Positions 51,829 to 61,646 of a stretch of 64,000 bases of DNA are shown in pieces (the stretch's first letter is position 1; every line of letters begins with the position of its first letter). Under the pieces are notes generated by a model. That model saw nothing but the letters and a program-made list of their open reading frames with translations. It was not told the origin of the DNA and did no database searches. A program made the position numbers and the translations under genes. The DNA is from Bradyrhizobium hereditatis (lineage in GTDB: Bacteria; Pseudomonadota; Alphaproteobacteria; Rhizobiales; Xanthobacteraceae). The stretch is from NCBI RefSeq assembly GCF_020329435.1, contig NZ_JAGKJK010000005.1, forward strand, positions 62,001 to 126,000. The letters run 5' to 3'.

Positions 51829-53250
51829 ATGGGATCCGAGTCCGAACTTGCATCGCTGTCGGAGGAAAGCGGAGACCTAGTCCGTTCGCGACGCATGTTC
51901 GCTCGATGCCGCATAAGTTTCTTGCCCGCGCCGGCGGCTGCGATTCTGCTCGGGCTTGGGTCCTCAGCAAACGCGCAAGCCATTCCCTGGACAAACGGGG
52001 AGTTCGCTTCGCCATGGAACGCGCAGAAAATCTTTGAACCGTCGTCGCTGCCGGACCGAACCGATCCGGAGAATCGCGAGGAGATTCCGCCTGAGGACAC
52101 GCCGGTGAAGAACAGGCAGCAGCCTGGCTACGAGCCCATCGGGATTCGCTCCGGCTCGTGGATGTTCAACCCCTCGCTCACCGCCGGCACATTCTACGAC
52201 AGCAACGTCTTCTCGTCGAACACCACGCAGCGCTCCGATATCGCGGCGGTGATCGAGCCGACCTTGCGTGCGCATTCGCTGTGGGGACGGCACGGACTCG
52301 ATCTGAAGCTGAATGCCCAATCGACGGCCTATAGCCAGTTCTCCAGCCTGAACCAGACCAATGCCAGCCTGAAGGGCAATGGCTGGCTGGATATCACGAA
52401 AGACACGATGCTGCTCGGCAGCTTTCAGATCGCGCATCTGAACGAGGGCGTCGGCACGCTCACCTCGCCCGCCAACGCTATCTCGCCGACGCCGTACAAT
52501 CTGATGTCCGGCGATGTCACGCTGCGCAAGGAATTCAATCGGCTGACGACATCGATCGGCTTTCGCACCGATTCATATGATTATGGCTCGACGCGCGCGC
52601 AGGATGGCACGGTCATCAGCCAGGACGCCCGCGACGGGCAGATCTACTCGCTGCACAGCCGGATCGACTATGCGATCTCATCGACGCTCGGCTGGTTCGG
52701 CGGCGTCGAAGGCAATCAGCGCGACATCAGGGGAACCCCCGGCCACACTCTGGACTCACAAGGCTATCGCGCGCTGTCCGGCATCACCATCGGCTTGAGC
52801 AATCTGATCACCGGCGAATTCGGCGCCGGCTACGTCCAGCAGCGATTCGACGATCCATCGATAGGAATGGTCGAGGGCCCTTCCTACCGCGCGCGGCTGA
52901 CATGGCGGCCGACGCGCCTTCTCGACGTTCACTTCAATGCCGAACAGCTCGTCACGCAGACGTCTGACACCAGCGCCACCGGCGTGCTCGCAAACGCGGT
53001 TCAGCTCGGCCTTGACTACGAGCTGCGCCGCAACGTCATCGTGTCGCTCGCGGGTGGATACGAGAACGACCGCTTCTTCGGCCAGTTCCGCAGGGATCAC
53101 GTGCTCACGTCGGACACGCGCGTCAAATATCTCGTCAATCGATTCTCCGCCGTTTCCGCCTACTACCGCTACACCAAGCGCGACAGCGACGTGCCGGTCT
53201 TCACCTTCGACAAACATCTGGTAGGAATGAATGTTACAGCGCAATTCTGA
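51829..53250 (+). CDS. Outer-membrane beta-barrel protein of the polysaccharide locus
   Basis: A 473-residue protein. Residues 23-50 are a Sec-type signal (FLPAPAAAILLGLGSSANAQ) preceded by a short acidic head if translation begins at ATG 51829; ATG 51895 would begin directly with the signal. The mature chain opens with a Pro/Glu-rich stretch, then repeated amphipathic strands (PSLTAGTFYDSNVFSS, EPTLRAHSLWG, GFRTDSYDYGS and others), ending VGMNVTAQF with the C-terminal aromatic typical of outer-membrane proteins. It fits the BBP2_2 porin-like family. The last 20 bases overlap the kinase gene. About 295 bases between the export protein stop and this start show nothing else. Confidence 0.82.
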   Translation: MGSESELASLSEESGDLVRSRRMFARCRISFLPAPAAAILLGLGSSANAQAIPWTNGEFASPWNAQKIFEPSSLPDRTDPENREEIPPEDTPVKNRQQPGYEPIGIRSGSWMFNPSLTAGTFYDSNVFSSNTTQRSDIAAVIEPTLRAHSLWGRHGLDLKLNAQSTAYSQFSSLNQTNASLKGNGWLDITKDTMLLGSFQIAHLNEGVGTLTSPANAISPTPYNLMSGDVTLRKEFNRLTTSIGFRTDSYDYGSTRAQDGTVISQDARDGQIYSLHSRIDYAISSTLGWFGGVEGNQRDIRGTPGHTLDSQGYRALSGITIGLSNLITGEFGAGYVQQRFDDPSIGMVEGPSYRARLTWRPTRLLDVHFNAEQLVTQTSDTSATGVLANAVQLGLDYELRRNVIVSLAGGYENDRFFGQFRRDHVLTSDTRVKYLVNRFSAVSAYYRYTKRDSDVPVFTFDKHLVGMNVTAQF

Positions 53251-55543
53251 CCTGCCCTATGTGATCCCCGATGATCCTCCGGCTCGCCCGACTGAAGGCT
53301 GGCAGTATCCGACCGTCGATCTGCGCGAGATGGGCCGCATTCTGCGCCGCCGCTACAAGCTCGTGGCGCTGCCGGCTGTTGTCCTGCTCGGCCTGGCGAT
53401 AACCTACCTGCTGTTGGCGACGACATTGTATACGGCGACATCGACCGTGCTGGTCGATCCGCGCCGCGCCAATGTCGTCGAGACCAACCAGTCCGTGCTG
53501 TCGAACTTCGGCACCGACGACGCGACGATCGAAAGCCAGACGCTGCTGATCCAATCGGTCGCGATCCTGACGCGCGTCGTCGGCAAGCTGAAGCTGACCG
53601 AAGACGAGGAGTTCACGCCGAAACCCGGCCTGCTCGATCCGATCAAGGCCCTGTTCCGCAGCAGCGGGCCGAGCGATGGCGCCAGCCCCGAGGATGCGGC
53701 CAAGGCGCGCTCGGTCGATATCCTTCAGAAGCGGATGAAGGTGACGCGGCAAGGCACCACCTTCCTGGTCGATATCGCCGTCAGCTCGCGATCGCCGCAG
53801 AAGGCCGCCACCATCGCCAACGCAATCGCGGACGCATACTTCGATGAGCAAGTCCGCGCCAAATACGAGGCCACGCGCATTGCCGCGAACTGGCTCAACA
53901 GCCAGATCGAGGATCTGAAGTCGAAGGTCGTCGCCTCCGAGAAAGCGGTCGAGGATTTTCGTTCCGCCAATAATCTGATGGTGTCGCAGGGCGTCACGCT
54001 CAACGACCAGCAGATCACCGATCTCAACAACAAGCTAATTGCCGCACGCGCCCAGACGGCGGAGGCGCGCGCCAAGTATGAGCAGGTCCAGGACATCACG
54101 AAGTCGGGCGGCGACCTAGGCGGCATCAACGCGGCCATTTCCTCGGAAATGATCACCAAGCTGCGCACGCAATACGCCGATATCGCGAAGAACGAGGCTG
54201 ATCTGTCAAGCAAGTATGGCGCGCGTCACCCGGCCGTAGCCAATGTCCGGGCGCAGCGGCGCGACACCCAAAAGCTGATCAACGAGGAAATCCGGCGAAT
54301 ACTGGAGAGCACGAAGCACGACTATGACGTCGCCCGCTCCCGCGAGGCGTCGCTGCAGCAAAGCCTCGACCAGCTCCAGGGCGTTTCCACTTCGTCAGGC
54401 CAGGCGCAGGTGCGCCTGCGCGAGCTGCAGCGCGAGGCCGAAGCCAACCGCACGCAGTATGAATCCTACCTGGCGCGTTCCAAGGAAACGACCGCGCAGG
54501 AGAGCCTGGAGATGCCGGACTCCCGGATCGTGACCAAGGCCAGCGTTCCGATCAGGCCGTCATCGCCCAAGACGATGCTGATCCTGGGCCTTGCCGTGAT
54601 GCTCGGCCTCGGCGCCGGCTCCGTGCTGGCGTTTCTCGCCGACTATCTCGACGACCGTGTGAAGACGCTCGATCGGGCCGAAGCCATTACCGGCGTGCCC
54701 GCGCTTGCCGCGGTTCCCTTGATCAGCACGCGCGAACTTGCCGGCCTGGCCCGGCGCGGACGAAAAGAACTCGGCCGCTATGACCCGAAGACCACGAAAC
54801 TGCTACCGGCGCCGCTGCAGCCACCCTTGACGCGCTACGCGATCGACGAGCCCGGCACGTTCTTCGCGGAGGCGATCCGCGCCGTTCGCCTGGCGCTGCA
54901 ACGGACGATGCGTTCGCAGCCGGTAAGGGTCGTGCAGGTCACCTCTGCGCTCGACAGCGAGGGCAAAACCACGCTTGCCATCAACCTTGCGCAGTCGCTG
55001 GCGACGCTCGGCATCCGGACGCTGCTCATCGACGGCGATCTCCGCAATCCGCAAGTGACGCGCGCGCTCTGTCCGCGCGCCGATGCCGGGCTGCTGGAAG
55101 TCGCCATCGGTCACGTTGCGCCGGAGCACGCGATCCTTGTCGACCAGAGCACGGGACTTTCGATCCTCCCCTCGACCAGGATCAAGCAGGTCGAATACAT
55201 CACGGAGTTGATGTTCTCCGAGCGGATCGTCGACGTCCTCGATCACTTCCGCCACCGCTACGAACTGATCGTGGTCGATTCGCCGCCGCTCGTGCCGCTT
55301 GTCGATGGCCGCGCGCTCGCCGAACTGGCCGACCGCATCATTCTGGCGCTGGCCTGGGACCAGACACCGGGCGAAGTGCTGTCCCATGCCATGGATCTCT
55401 TATCTCCGGTTAGCGATCGCGTCATGGGCACTGTGCTGACCCGAGTCGATCTCAGCCGCCTGCAATTCTATGACTATTACCGCAGCTCGGCCTATCTCAA
55501 GCCTTATGGCGCAGCGAGCCTGAATGCCGGAGCGGCGCGGTGA
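53231..55543 (+). CDS. Wzc/ExoP-type chain-length regulator and BY-kinase
   Basis: A 770-residue inner-membrane protein. The Wzz domain begins about residue 30 with a first helix (about 55-75); a long periplasmic coiled coil and GNVR segment follow, and the second helix is at about 455-475. The cytoplasmic kinase has Walker A SEGKTT (about 576-581), Walker A' LLIDGDLRNPQ, Walker B LIVVDSPP (about 678) and a C-terminal tyrosine cluster (FYDYYRSSAYLKPY). It polymerises autophosphorylation-dependent control of chain length and export. Kinase and membrane parts are fused, unlike Gram-positive pairs. The start overlaps the previous gene. Confidence 0.95.
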   Translation: MLQRNSDLPYVIPDDPPARPTEGWQYPTVDLREMGRILRRRYKLVALPAVVLLGLAITYLLLATTLYTATSTVLVDPRRANVVETNQSVLSNFGTDDATIESQTLLIQSVAILTRVVGKLKLTEDEEFTPKPGLLDPIKALFRSSGPSDGASPEDAAKARSVDILQKRMKVTRQGTTFLVDIAVSSRSPQKAATIANAIADAYFDEQVRAKYEATRIAANWLNSQIEDLKSKVVASEKAVEDFRSANNLMVSQGVTLNDQQITDLNNKLIAARAQTAEARAKYEQVQDITKSGGDLGGINAAISSEMITKLRTQYADIAKNEADLSSKYGARHPAVANVRAQRRDTQKLINEEIRRILESTKHDYDVARSREASLQQSLDQLQGVSTSSGQAQVRLRELQREAEANRTQYESYLARSKETTAQESLEMPDSRIVTKASVPIRPSSPKTMLILGLAVMLGLGAGSVLAFLADYLDDRVKTLDRAEAITGVPALAAVPLISTRELAGLARRGRKELGRYDPKTTKLLPAPLQPPLTRYAIDEPGTFFAEAIRAVRLALQRTMRSQPVRVVQVTSALDSEGKTTLAINLAQSLATLGIRTLLIDGDLRNPQVTRALCPRADAGLLEVAIGHVAPEHAILVDQSTGLSILPSTRIKQVEYITELMFSERIVDVLDHFRHRYELIVVDSPPLVPLVDGRALAELADRIILALAWDQTPGEVLSHAMDLLSPVSDRVMGTVLTRVDLSRLQFYDYYRSSAYLKPYGAASLNAGAAR

Positions 55544-56940
55544 GAATGCGCGGACCGTCGCATGGATCGGCCGGGATGGCGCAGGTGCAGCGTCGCCACA
55601 CTGCGTCTGCAACATTGCGGCCGGCTTCCCCCGTCTCTGGGCGCGTTGCGAACGCTGACGCGCTCGTCGAACTGATCGCGACCGGCCTGATGCTGCTGGC
55701 CGTCATAGCGACGTTCACGCTCTCGTCTTCCGTTCTCACCAACTGGAAAATCCATTACCTGACGCCGGGCGGTAACTTTTACGAAAAGCTGCACCCGGCA
55801 ACTTATTTCACGTTGCTCGCCTTCTCTCTGCTGCTGCTGCGCAGCCGCGGTCCAGTCGGCGAGCTCAATCGGATGTTCTCCGAATCGAAGCTGCTGCTCG
55901 CTTACCTGCTCTGCTGGCTGTTCCTCCTGATCCAGGTGTTCGTCCTCGAACGCCCGTTCACGGTGATCATCGACACGTTTCTGTTGCCGATCCTGATCGC
56001 CATGGTGATGTGGCAGTTGTCATCCGCGCAAAAACGCCCGCTGGTCTGGGCCATTCACCTGACGATCCTCGTGAACGTCGTGCTCGGATATTATGAGTAT
56101 TTCTCCGGTCATCGGCTGATCCCGTTGACGCTCGGTGACGTCGTGGTGGTCGGGGAATGGCGGTCCGCGGCGTTGCTTGGCCACCCGCTCACGGCATCCG
56201 GCATCGTCGGCGCCTACGTGCTGGCGCTGGTGCTTCGCCCGGCAATCTGCCCGCCGCTACTCGTGAGGCTGCCACTGATCGCGTTCTGTCTGGCCTCGCT
56301 GATGGCCTTTGGCGGCCGCACCTCGCTGGTCACGGTGCTCGCGATGATCGGGCTCCTCGGCGGATTCGAGGCGCTTCGCCTGATGCGTGGCAAGCGAACG
56401 CAGCTTCCTGCGGTAATCCTCGCCATCTGCGTGCTGTTTGCCGCCGGCGCCATCACCTTCGCGGCTCTCGATCTCGGCATTTTCGACAAGATGCTACTGC
56501 GTTTCTCATCCGACAAGGGCAGCGCGCTGGCGCGCTTCGCCACCTTCAACCTGCTCTCGCATTTCGACTGGCATGAGCTGATCCTTGGCCCCAATCCGGT
56601 CCGGGTGAATGCCCTGCAGTCGCAGCTCGGTCTCAACTACGGCATCGAAAATTTCTGGATCTCCTCCATCGTCCAGTTCGGCCTCGTCCATACCATCCTG
56701 ATGACGATCGGGCTGGTCTGCTTCTTCGTCGAATTGTTGCGCCGCTCCCACCACGCGGCATGGGCCATCATGGTGCTGATCGTTATCATCGCCGCGAGCT
56801 CCGTGAGCTTCTCATCGAAGAACATTCAGCTCGCGCAGTTCGTCATTCTCATTTCGGTCCTGCTACCGCGCGAGCAGCGGCGCGTTGCCGCGCCGGCGCA
56901 ATTCCGCCCGCCTGTCAGCTACCGGTCCGTTCCGGTCTAA
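55540..56940 (+). CDS. Wzy-like polysaccharide polymerase / O-antigen ligase family membrane protein
   Basis: A 466-residue inner-membrane protein with about 10-12 helices. The start GTG at 55540 overlaps the kinase stop (GTGA); ATG 55546 is in frame. A periplasmic loop with ILGPNPVRVNALQSQLGLNYGIENFWIS resembles the Wzy/WaaL O-antigen polymerase loop. Its place after the Wzc gene corresponds to gumE. Sequence divergence of polymerases leaves the assignment to topology, loop and context. Confidence 0.8.
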   Translation: MRMRGPSHGSAGMAQVQRRHTASATLRPASPVSGRVANADALVELIATGLMLLAVIATFTLSSSVLTNWKIHYLTPGGNFYEKLHPATYFTLLAFSLLLLRSRGPVGELNRMFSESKLLLAYLLCWLFLLIQVFVLERPFTVIIDTFLLPILIAMVMWQLSSAQKRPLVWAIHLTILVNVVLGYYEYFSGHRLIPLTLGDVVVVGEWRSAALLGHPLTASGIVGAYVLALVLRPAICPPLLVRLPLIAFCLASLMAFGGRTSLVTVLAMIGLLGGFEALRLMRGKRTQLPAVILAICVLFAAGAITFAALDLGIFDKMLLRFSSDKGSALARFATFNLLSHFDWHELILGPNPVRVNALQSQLGLNYGIENFWISSIVQFGLVHTILMTIGLVCFFVELLRRSHHAAWAIMVLIVIIAASSVSFSSKNIQLAQFVILISVLLPREQRRVAAPAQFRPPVSYRSVPV

Positions 56941-56956
56941 CTCGGGATTTCATTCT

Positions 56957-58030
56957 ATGACTATCTATGTCGATAACACTCATCTTGGACGTCACGTCAC
57001 CGGACTGGAGCGCATTACGCTGGAGCTGTTCTCAGCCGCGGCGCTGGCGCCGCTCGACATCGTTCCGGTGACGGCGCGCGGTCTGCGCCAGATGCTGACG
57101 ACGCAGACCTTTGGCTTGCCGATGCGGCTGGCGGTTTCGTCCTCCGTCCTGCTGTGCCCCGGCTTTCCGCCAAGCCCGCTGCTGCGGCCATTTGCATCAC
57201 GGGTGCTGCCCTACATCCACGATGATTTCCTGATCACGCGCCGCGCCGAACTCAACATGCGGGCGCGGCTCTATATGGCCGGGCCGTTCAAGCTGGCGCT
57301 GCGCCACTACCCGCGGTTCCTGGCCAATTCAGGCGACACACGGCGCAAGCTTGCCGCGCATTGCCGGTCCGACGCCGAAGTGACGCTTTATCGGCCCGCG
57401 GTCCGCAACGTGTTTGGCCTTGACAACGGGCAACGGAGCGCGCGGGACGTACAACCCCAGCCGCTTCGGCTGATCGCGCTCGGCACGGTCGAGCCGCGCA
57501 AGAATTTTGCAGCCGCAGCAAAAATCCTCACCGCGCTGCGCATGCAGGGATTTCCGGACGCGACATTGGACATCGTCGGCAGGCCGGGCTGGGGCGGCGA
57601 CTGGCAAGCCCTTGAGGGCCAGCCGGGCGTTACGCTGCACGGATACCAGTCTGCCGACCGGGTCAATCAGTTGCTCGACGCGGCCGACCTGTTCATCTGC
57701 ACCTCCCATGACGAGGGCCTGGGCCTTCCCCTTTTGGAGGCGCAGTATGCCGGCCTCCCGATCATCGCGCCCGACGCCGCTATCTTCCGCGAGGTGCTCG
57801 GCGATTCCGGCATCCACATCGATACCGCCGATCCCGCTTCCGCGGCCGCGCGCATCGCAGCCGCGCTGTCGGACCAGGACTGGCGCGCCCGCTATGTGGC
57901 GCTTGCCGAACGTAATCTGGCGCGCTGGAACGAGCTGGCGCGCGGCGACCGCGAGAATGTCATCAGCCTGATCGCTCGTCTTGCTCAACCTCGCGAAGGC
58001 GTGAGCCCGGAGTACCGCCGTCTTGCATGA
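56957..58030 (+). CDS. Glycosyltransferase, GT-B fold (GT4 family)
   Basis: A 357-residue cytoplasmic enzyme. The N-terminal MTIYVDNTHLGRHVTGLERI is typical of GT4 Rossmann domains. The C-terminal domain has LIALGTVEPRKNF, LDIVGRPGWGG, VTLHGYQSADRVNQLL and the donor-binding EGLGLPLLEAQYAGLPIIA with the E-x7-E pair. It adds one sugar to the lipid-linked repeat unit. Start ATG 56957 lies 17 bases after the polymerase stop. Confidence 0.9.
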   Translation: MTIYVDNTHLGRHVTGLERITLELFSAAALAPLDIVPVTARGLRQMLTTQTFGLPMRLAVSSSVLLCPGFPPSPLLRPFASRVLPYIHDDFLITRRAELNMRARLYMAGPFKLALRHYPRFLANSGDTRRKLAAHCRSDAEVTLYRPAVRNVFGLDNGQRSARDVQPQPLRLIALGTVEPRKNFAAAAKILTALRMQGFPDATLDIVGRPGWGGDWQALEGQPGVTLHGYQSADRVNQLLDAADLFICTSHDEGLGLPLLEAQYAGLPIIAPDAAIFREVLGDSGIHIDTADPASAAARIAAALSDQDWRARYVALAERNLARWNELARGDRENVISLIARLAQPREGVSPEYRRLA

Positions 58031-59129
58031 CACCGGCACCACAAGGCATCAGGATGGCTTGCGGATCATTGCCGCTGGCGCTGTCGTGGTCCTTCACTAT
58101 TCCGATTACTTCAAGGACGTGCCCGTCGGCCGTTTCATGGTCGCGTACACCTGGCATTTCAACCTGTTCGTCGACCTGTTCTTTATCGTCTCGGGCTTCG
58201 TCATCGCCCGCCAATATTTCGGCCGCGTCAATGGTTCTTCATCGATCGGCCGCTTCATCTGGCGTCGCCTCGCCCGCATCTATCCGCTGCATCTCGCGAC
58301 GCTTGCCTTCTATGTGGCGCTAGCCGGCGCGCTTCATTTCGGCGCGGCGCGCACCGACAATCCGGCCCGCTACCCGCTTTCCGACGTCCCTTCGCAATTG
58401 CTGCTGCTTCACGCGTTCGTCGGGGAGCGCCTGACCTTCAACTTCCCGAGCTGGTCGCTCTCGGCGGAGATGTTCTGCTATCTGCTGTTCCCGGTTCTTG
58501 CGCTTCTCGCGCATCGTCGCAAAGAGGCCATCATCGCGCTTGTGATCGTCACCGCGCTCGCCAACTCGCTGTGGGCTTGGGCGATAGGAACGACGCCTTG
58601 GGCCGACTGGATCAACCAGGGCGGCGGCTTCAGAGCGCTGCCGGCCTTCAGCCTAGGCATGGCCTGCCATCTGTTTCGTGACCGGATCGCGCGCTGGCCT
58701 ACGATTCCCGGCGCACTGGCCGCATCGCTGGCGGCGTTTATCGTGTTCGGCTCGCTACTGCCGACAATGGCCGCGCTGCTTGCGATCTACGCCATCGCAC
58801 TGCTTGCCATTCAGGCCGATTGCGCGGGACGCGAGACACAGCTGTCGCGGCTCGGCTTCGATCGCTGGGCACCGCTGACCTTTTCCTGCTACATGCTGCA
58901 TATTCCGGTGGCGACGGTGGTCATCACCTTCGGATCGCGCCTGCTTTCCCTGTCGCCGAATCAGCGGCTGATCCTTGCGCCGGTCGCGGTCATCGTCCTC
59001 GCCTTCGCGAGCGTGATTTCACTGCGCAACTTCGAAACACCGCTGCGGCGATATCTAACCGAGGCATACGACCGCCGCTCTATGAGGCCGGCGCCGGCCC
59101 CCGCGATCTCGCGGCAGGAGAGCCCATGA
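58023..59129 (+). CDS. Acyltransferase 3 family protein (first of two)
   Basis: A 368-residue inner-membrane O-acyltransferase with about ten helices. The first helix holds DGLRIIAAGAVVVLHYSDYF with the catalytic-type histidine, and FIWRRLARIYPLH is the second family motif (R-x10-H region). It starts with TTG at 58023, overlapping the glycosyltransferase stop by eight bases. It probably adds acetyl to a sugar, as GumF/GumG do in xanthan. Confidence 0.88.
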   Translation: MHDTGTTRHQDGLRIIAAGAVVVLHYSDYFKDVPVGRFMVAYTWHFNLFVDLFFIVSGFVIARQYFGRVNGSSSIGRFIWRRLARIYPLHLATLAFYVALAGALHFGAARTDNPARYPLSDVPSQLLLLHAFVGERLTFNFPSWSLSAEMFCYLLFPVLALLAHRRKEAIIALVIVTALANSLWAWAIGTTPWADWINQGGGFRALPAFSLGMACHLFRDRIARWPTIPGALAASLAAFIVFGSLLPTMAALLAIYAIALLAIQADCAGRETQLSRLGFDRWAPLTFSCYMLHIPVATVVITFGSRLLSLSPNQRLILAPVAVIVLAFASVISLRNFETPLRRYLTEAYDRRSMRPAPAPAISRQESP

Positions 59130-60181
59130 TGACGATCGTCGAGCGCCTATCGGCCGGCACGCCGCCCCTGAGCGTTGCGCATGCGTCGGCAAGAAGCCGC
59201 GACGGCGTCGTCGATGCGATGCGCGGCATCGCCATCCTGATGGTGATCGGAATCCATTCACTGCCGCAGCCGCTCGATGCGGTCTGGGCGAAATCGCTCG
59301 ACGCGGTACTGCGGCCTTGCGTGCCGGTGTTCCTGTTCGTATCAGGATATCTGACGGCGCTTTCCGGTCGCGTACCGCTTGCGAAACGGCTAAAGGCGGC
59401 GTTGATCCCCTACCTCATTGCCTTCGCCGCCGCCTATGGCTACATGGCGCTGCATAATCCGGCGATGGATCACCGTATTGGCACGACGCTGGCGCGGTTC
59501 ACCCTCGGATATGTTTTTGTCTATTACTATGTCTTCGTCTATGTCTGCTGCACGCTCGGCCTGTGGCTCGTGTTTGCGGCTGGCGGGACAAGGGAGCCGG
59601 AGTCAAGAAAGCGTATCGCGACGCTGCTGATACTTGCGATCGGCTGCGGCCTGATTGCCGGGAGCTACCTCGACCCGGCGATGTCCAGGTTCGGCGCCTC
59701 GGACGCCCTGCTCGACGAAGTTCGTATGCGCGATATTCCCTTCTGGTTCTCGTTCGTCGCGCTTGGCGCGCTGACTGCGATGTTCGCCGACCTGACCGAT
59801 CAGAACATCCGCCGCGCGCTTCTTGGCGCGATGCTGGCGGCCTACCTGCTTTATGCTGTCGTGCGCATTCTAGGTCTCGGCGACGCCGCCACCTACGATT
59901 CGATGGCGTTTTTCTGCTATGCCGCGCTGTTCTGCGTTTCACTGTTCGCCTTCCAGCCGAGCTCAGCGCTGCTTGGTTGGATCGGGTCGGGCAGCTATTT
60001 CATCTATCTCTGGCACATCTTTGTCATCATGGCGTTGCGCGATCACACCTGGCTGCGCCAGCTCGGCGGCGTTGCCAATTTTGCCATCGCCTTCGGTTTG
60101 ACCGCGCTTGTCAGCGGCGCCGCGCTGCTGGCCGTCCGGCAGCTGGCCTCGCCCCGCCTGTGCCGCTGGTTGGGGGCCTAA
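59126..60181 (+). CDS. Acyltransferase 3 family protein (second of two)
   Basis: A 351-residue membrane protein with about ten helices. VVDAMRGIAILMVIGIHSLPQP near residue 30 carries the conserved histidine; the second motif is less obvious. The ATG at 59126 overlaps the previous stop (ATGA) and is preceded by AGGAG. Having two acyltransferases in tandem suggests that two positions or two acyl groups (acetyl and, for example, succinyl) are used. Confidence 0.84.
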   Translation: MMTIVERLSAGTPPLSVAHASARSRDGVVDAMRGIAILMVIGIHSLPQPLDAVWAKSLDAVLRPCVPVFLFVSGYLTALSGRVPLAKRLKAALIPYLIAFAAAYGYMALHNPAMDHRIGTTLARFTLGYVFVYYYVFVYVCCTLGLWLVFAAGGTREPESRKRIATLLILAIGCGLIAGSYLDPAMSRFGASDALLDEVRMRDIPFWFSFVALGALTAMFADLTDQNIRRALLGAMLAAYLLYAVVRILGLGDAATYDSMAFFCYAALFCVSLFAFQPSSALLGWIGSGSYFIYLWHIFVIMALRDHTWLRQLGGVANFAIAFGLTALVSGAALLAVRQLASPRLCRWLGA

Positions 60182-60183
60182 AA

Positions 60184-61623
60184 ATGCTGCTGAAGCACAC
60201 CCTGCTCTATCTGCCCGCACAATTCGTCGGACCGCTGTTCCAGCTGCTGGCGATGATCGTATGGACGCATGTCGTCAATGAGCACACGCTCGGCATCATC
60301 ACGCTGATCACCGCCACGCACGAACTGCTGCAGATCGGCTTTCTGGCCTGGTGGTCGCAGTACGCGCTGCGTTTCCTCGGCCGCTATCAGGATGCCAGCG
60401 ACGCGCTCCGGTTCTATCGCACCGAGAATGCGGTTCTGCTGGCATCGGTTTTGCTGCAAAGCGCGGCCGCCATCGGCATTCTTCTTCTGGTCATCGCGCC
60501 CGACGCGAGGACCGGTCTTCTGCTTGCCAGTGTCGCCTATGTGATCACCCGATCCCTCAACCTTTATATCGGTGAGCGCGCCCGCGCGCAGCAGCAGATC
60601 CGGGTCTACACGATCCAGCAGGTGTTCGGACCATCGGTCGGATTTGTCGCAGGCCTCGCGTTGATCTGGATATTCGGCCAATCGGCCGAGTGGCCACTCG
60701 CCGGCTATGCCATGGCGCAGTTGATCGCCGTGCTAATCGTTCTGCCGCGACTCCACTGCGGCTACAGGCTTTGGCCGGTCGATCGGGAGATCGTAGTCCA
60801 TGCGCTGCGCTACGGCCTTCCGCTGATCGTCGGCGGTGCACTCGGCTGGGTCGGCCTCAATGCGTCGCGTTTCATCGTCAACGAACTTTCGGGCGTTGCC
60901 GCCGCCGGACTGTTCGCGGTCGGCTATGGCCTTGGCCAGCGCGCCGCGGCAGTCGCGGCCATGCTGGTGACGGCGGCGGCGTTTCCACTGGCGGTGAAAA
61001 GCATGGAGCAAGACGGCCAACAGGCCGGCATGCGCCAACTCTCCAACAATAGCGCGCTGCTTGTCGCGATCCTGGCGCCTAGCCTTGCCGGCATCGTCAT
61101 GCTGCGGACGGAGATCGTGCATCTGTTGATCGCTGTACCCTTTCAAGCGGTGACGCTCGCGATCCTTCCGCTCTCCACGCTCGCCGGCGCGATCCGCAAC
61201 CTGCGCGCCCATTTCGGCGACCAAGTATTTCTCCTGCAGAACCGCACGCGCTGGATGATGGCGATTGCGGCGATCGACGCGGCAGCGACCGTCGTGCTGA
61301 GCGCGCTCTTCCTGCCGCGTTGGGGACTGGCCGGAGTTGCCGGTGCCACGGTGCTGGCGGCGCTTGCCGCCGCGAGTGTCAGCTTTTCGATCGGGTTTAC
61401 GCGGTTCGGCCTGCGCCTTCCCGTCGGCCATCTCATTCGCATCGCGATCGCGACGATCGCGATGTCGGCGCTGCTGCGGATCTTTCCGTCGGCGCTCACG
61501 ATTCCTATCCTGGCGGTCCATGTCGCCGCAGGCGCCGCCGCATACTTCGCGGCGCTTGCCCTGCTCTACGCACCGACGCTGGTGCGGATGCTCCGCCCAC
61601 GCCCCCAGCATTCGGGGGCATGA
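60184..61623 (+). CDS. Wzx-like oligosaccharide flippase (MATE/MOP superfamily)
   Basis: A 479-residue protein with about 12-14 helices. It begins LLKHTLLYLPAQFVGPLFQLLAMIVW, as polysaccharide transporters do, and its second half repeats the pattern (HALRYGLPLIVGGALGWVGLNASRF). It would flip the lipid-linked repeat unit to the periplasm. It follows the acyltransferase with two bases between. Confidence 0.86.
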   Translation: MLLKHTLLYLPAQFVGPLFQLLAMIVWTHVVNEHTLGIITLITATHELLQIGFLAWWSQYALRFLGRYQDASDALRFYRTENAVLLASVLLQSAAAIGILLLVIAPDARTGLLLASVAYVITRSLNLYIGERARAQQQIRVYTIQQVFGPSVGFVAGLALIWIFGQSAEWPLAGYAMAQLIAVLIVLPRLHCGYRLWPVDREIVVHALRYGLPLIVGGALGWVGLNASRFIVNELSGVAAAGLFAVGYGLGQRAAAVAAMLVTAAAFPLAVKSMEQDGQQAGMRQLSNNSALLVAILAPSLAGIVMLRTEIVHLLIAVPFQAVTLAILPLSTLAGAIRNLRAHFGDQVFLLQNRTRWMMAIAAIDAAATVVLSALFLPRWGLAGVAGATVLAALAAASVSFSIGFTRFGLRLPVGHLIRIAIATIAMSALLRIFPSALTIPILAVHVAAGAAAYFAALALLYAPTLVRMLRPRPQHSGA

Positions 61624-61646
61624 GCGCCTTTGGCACGATCTGGCAC

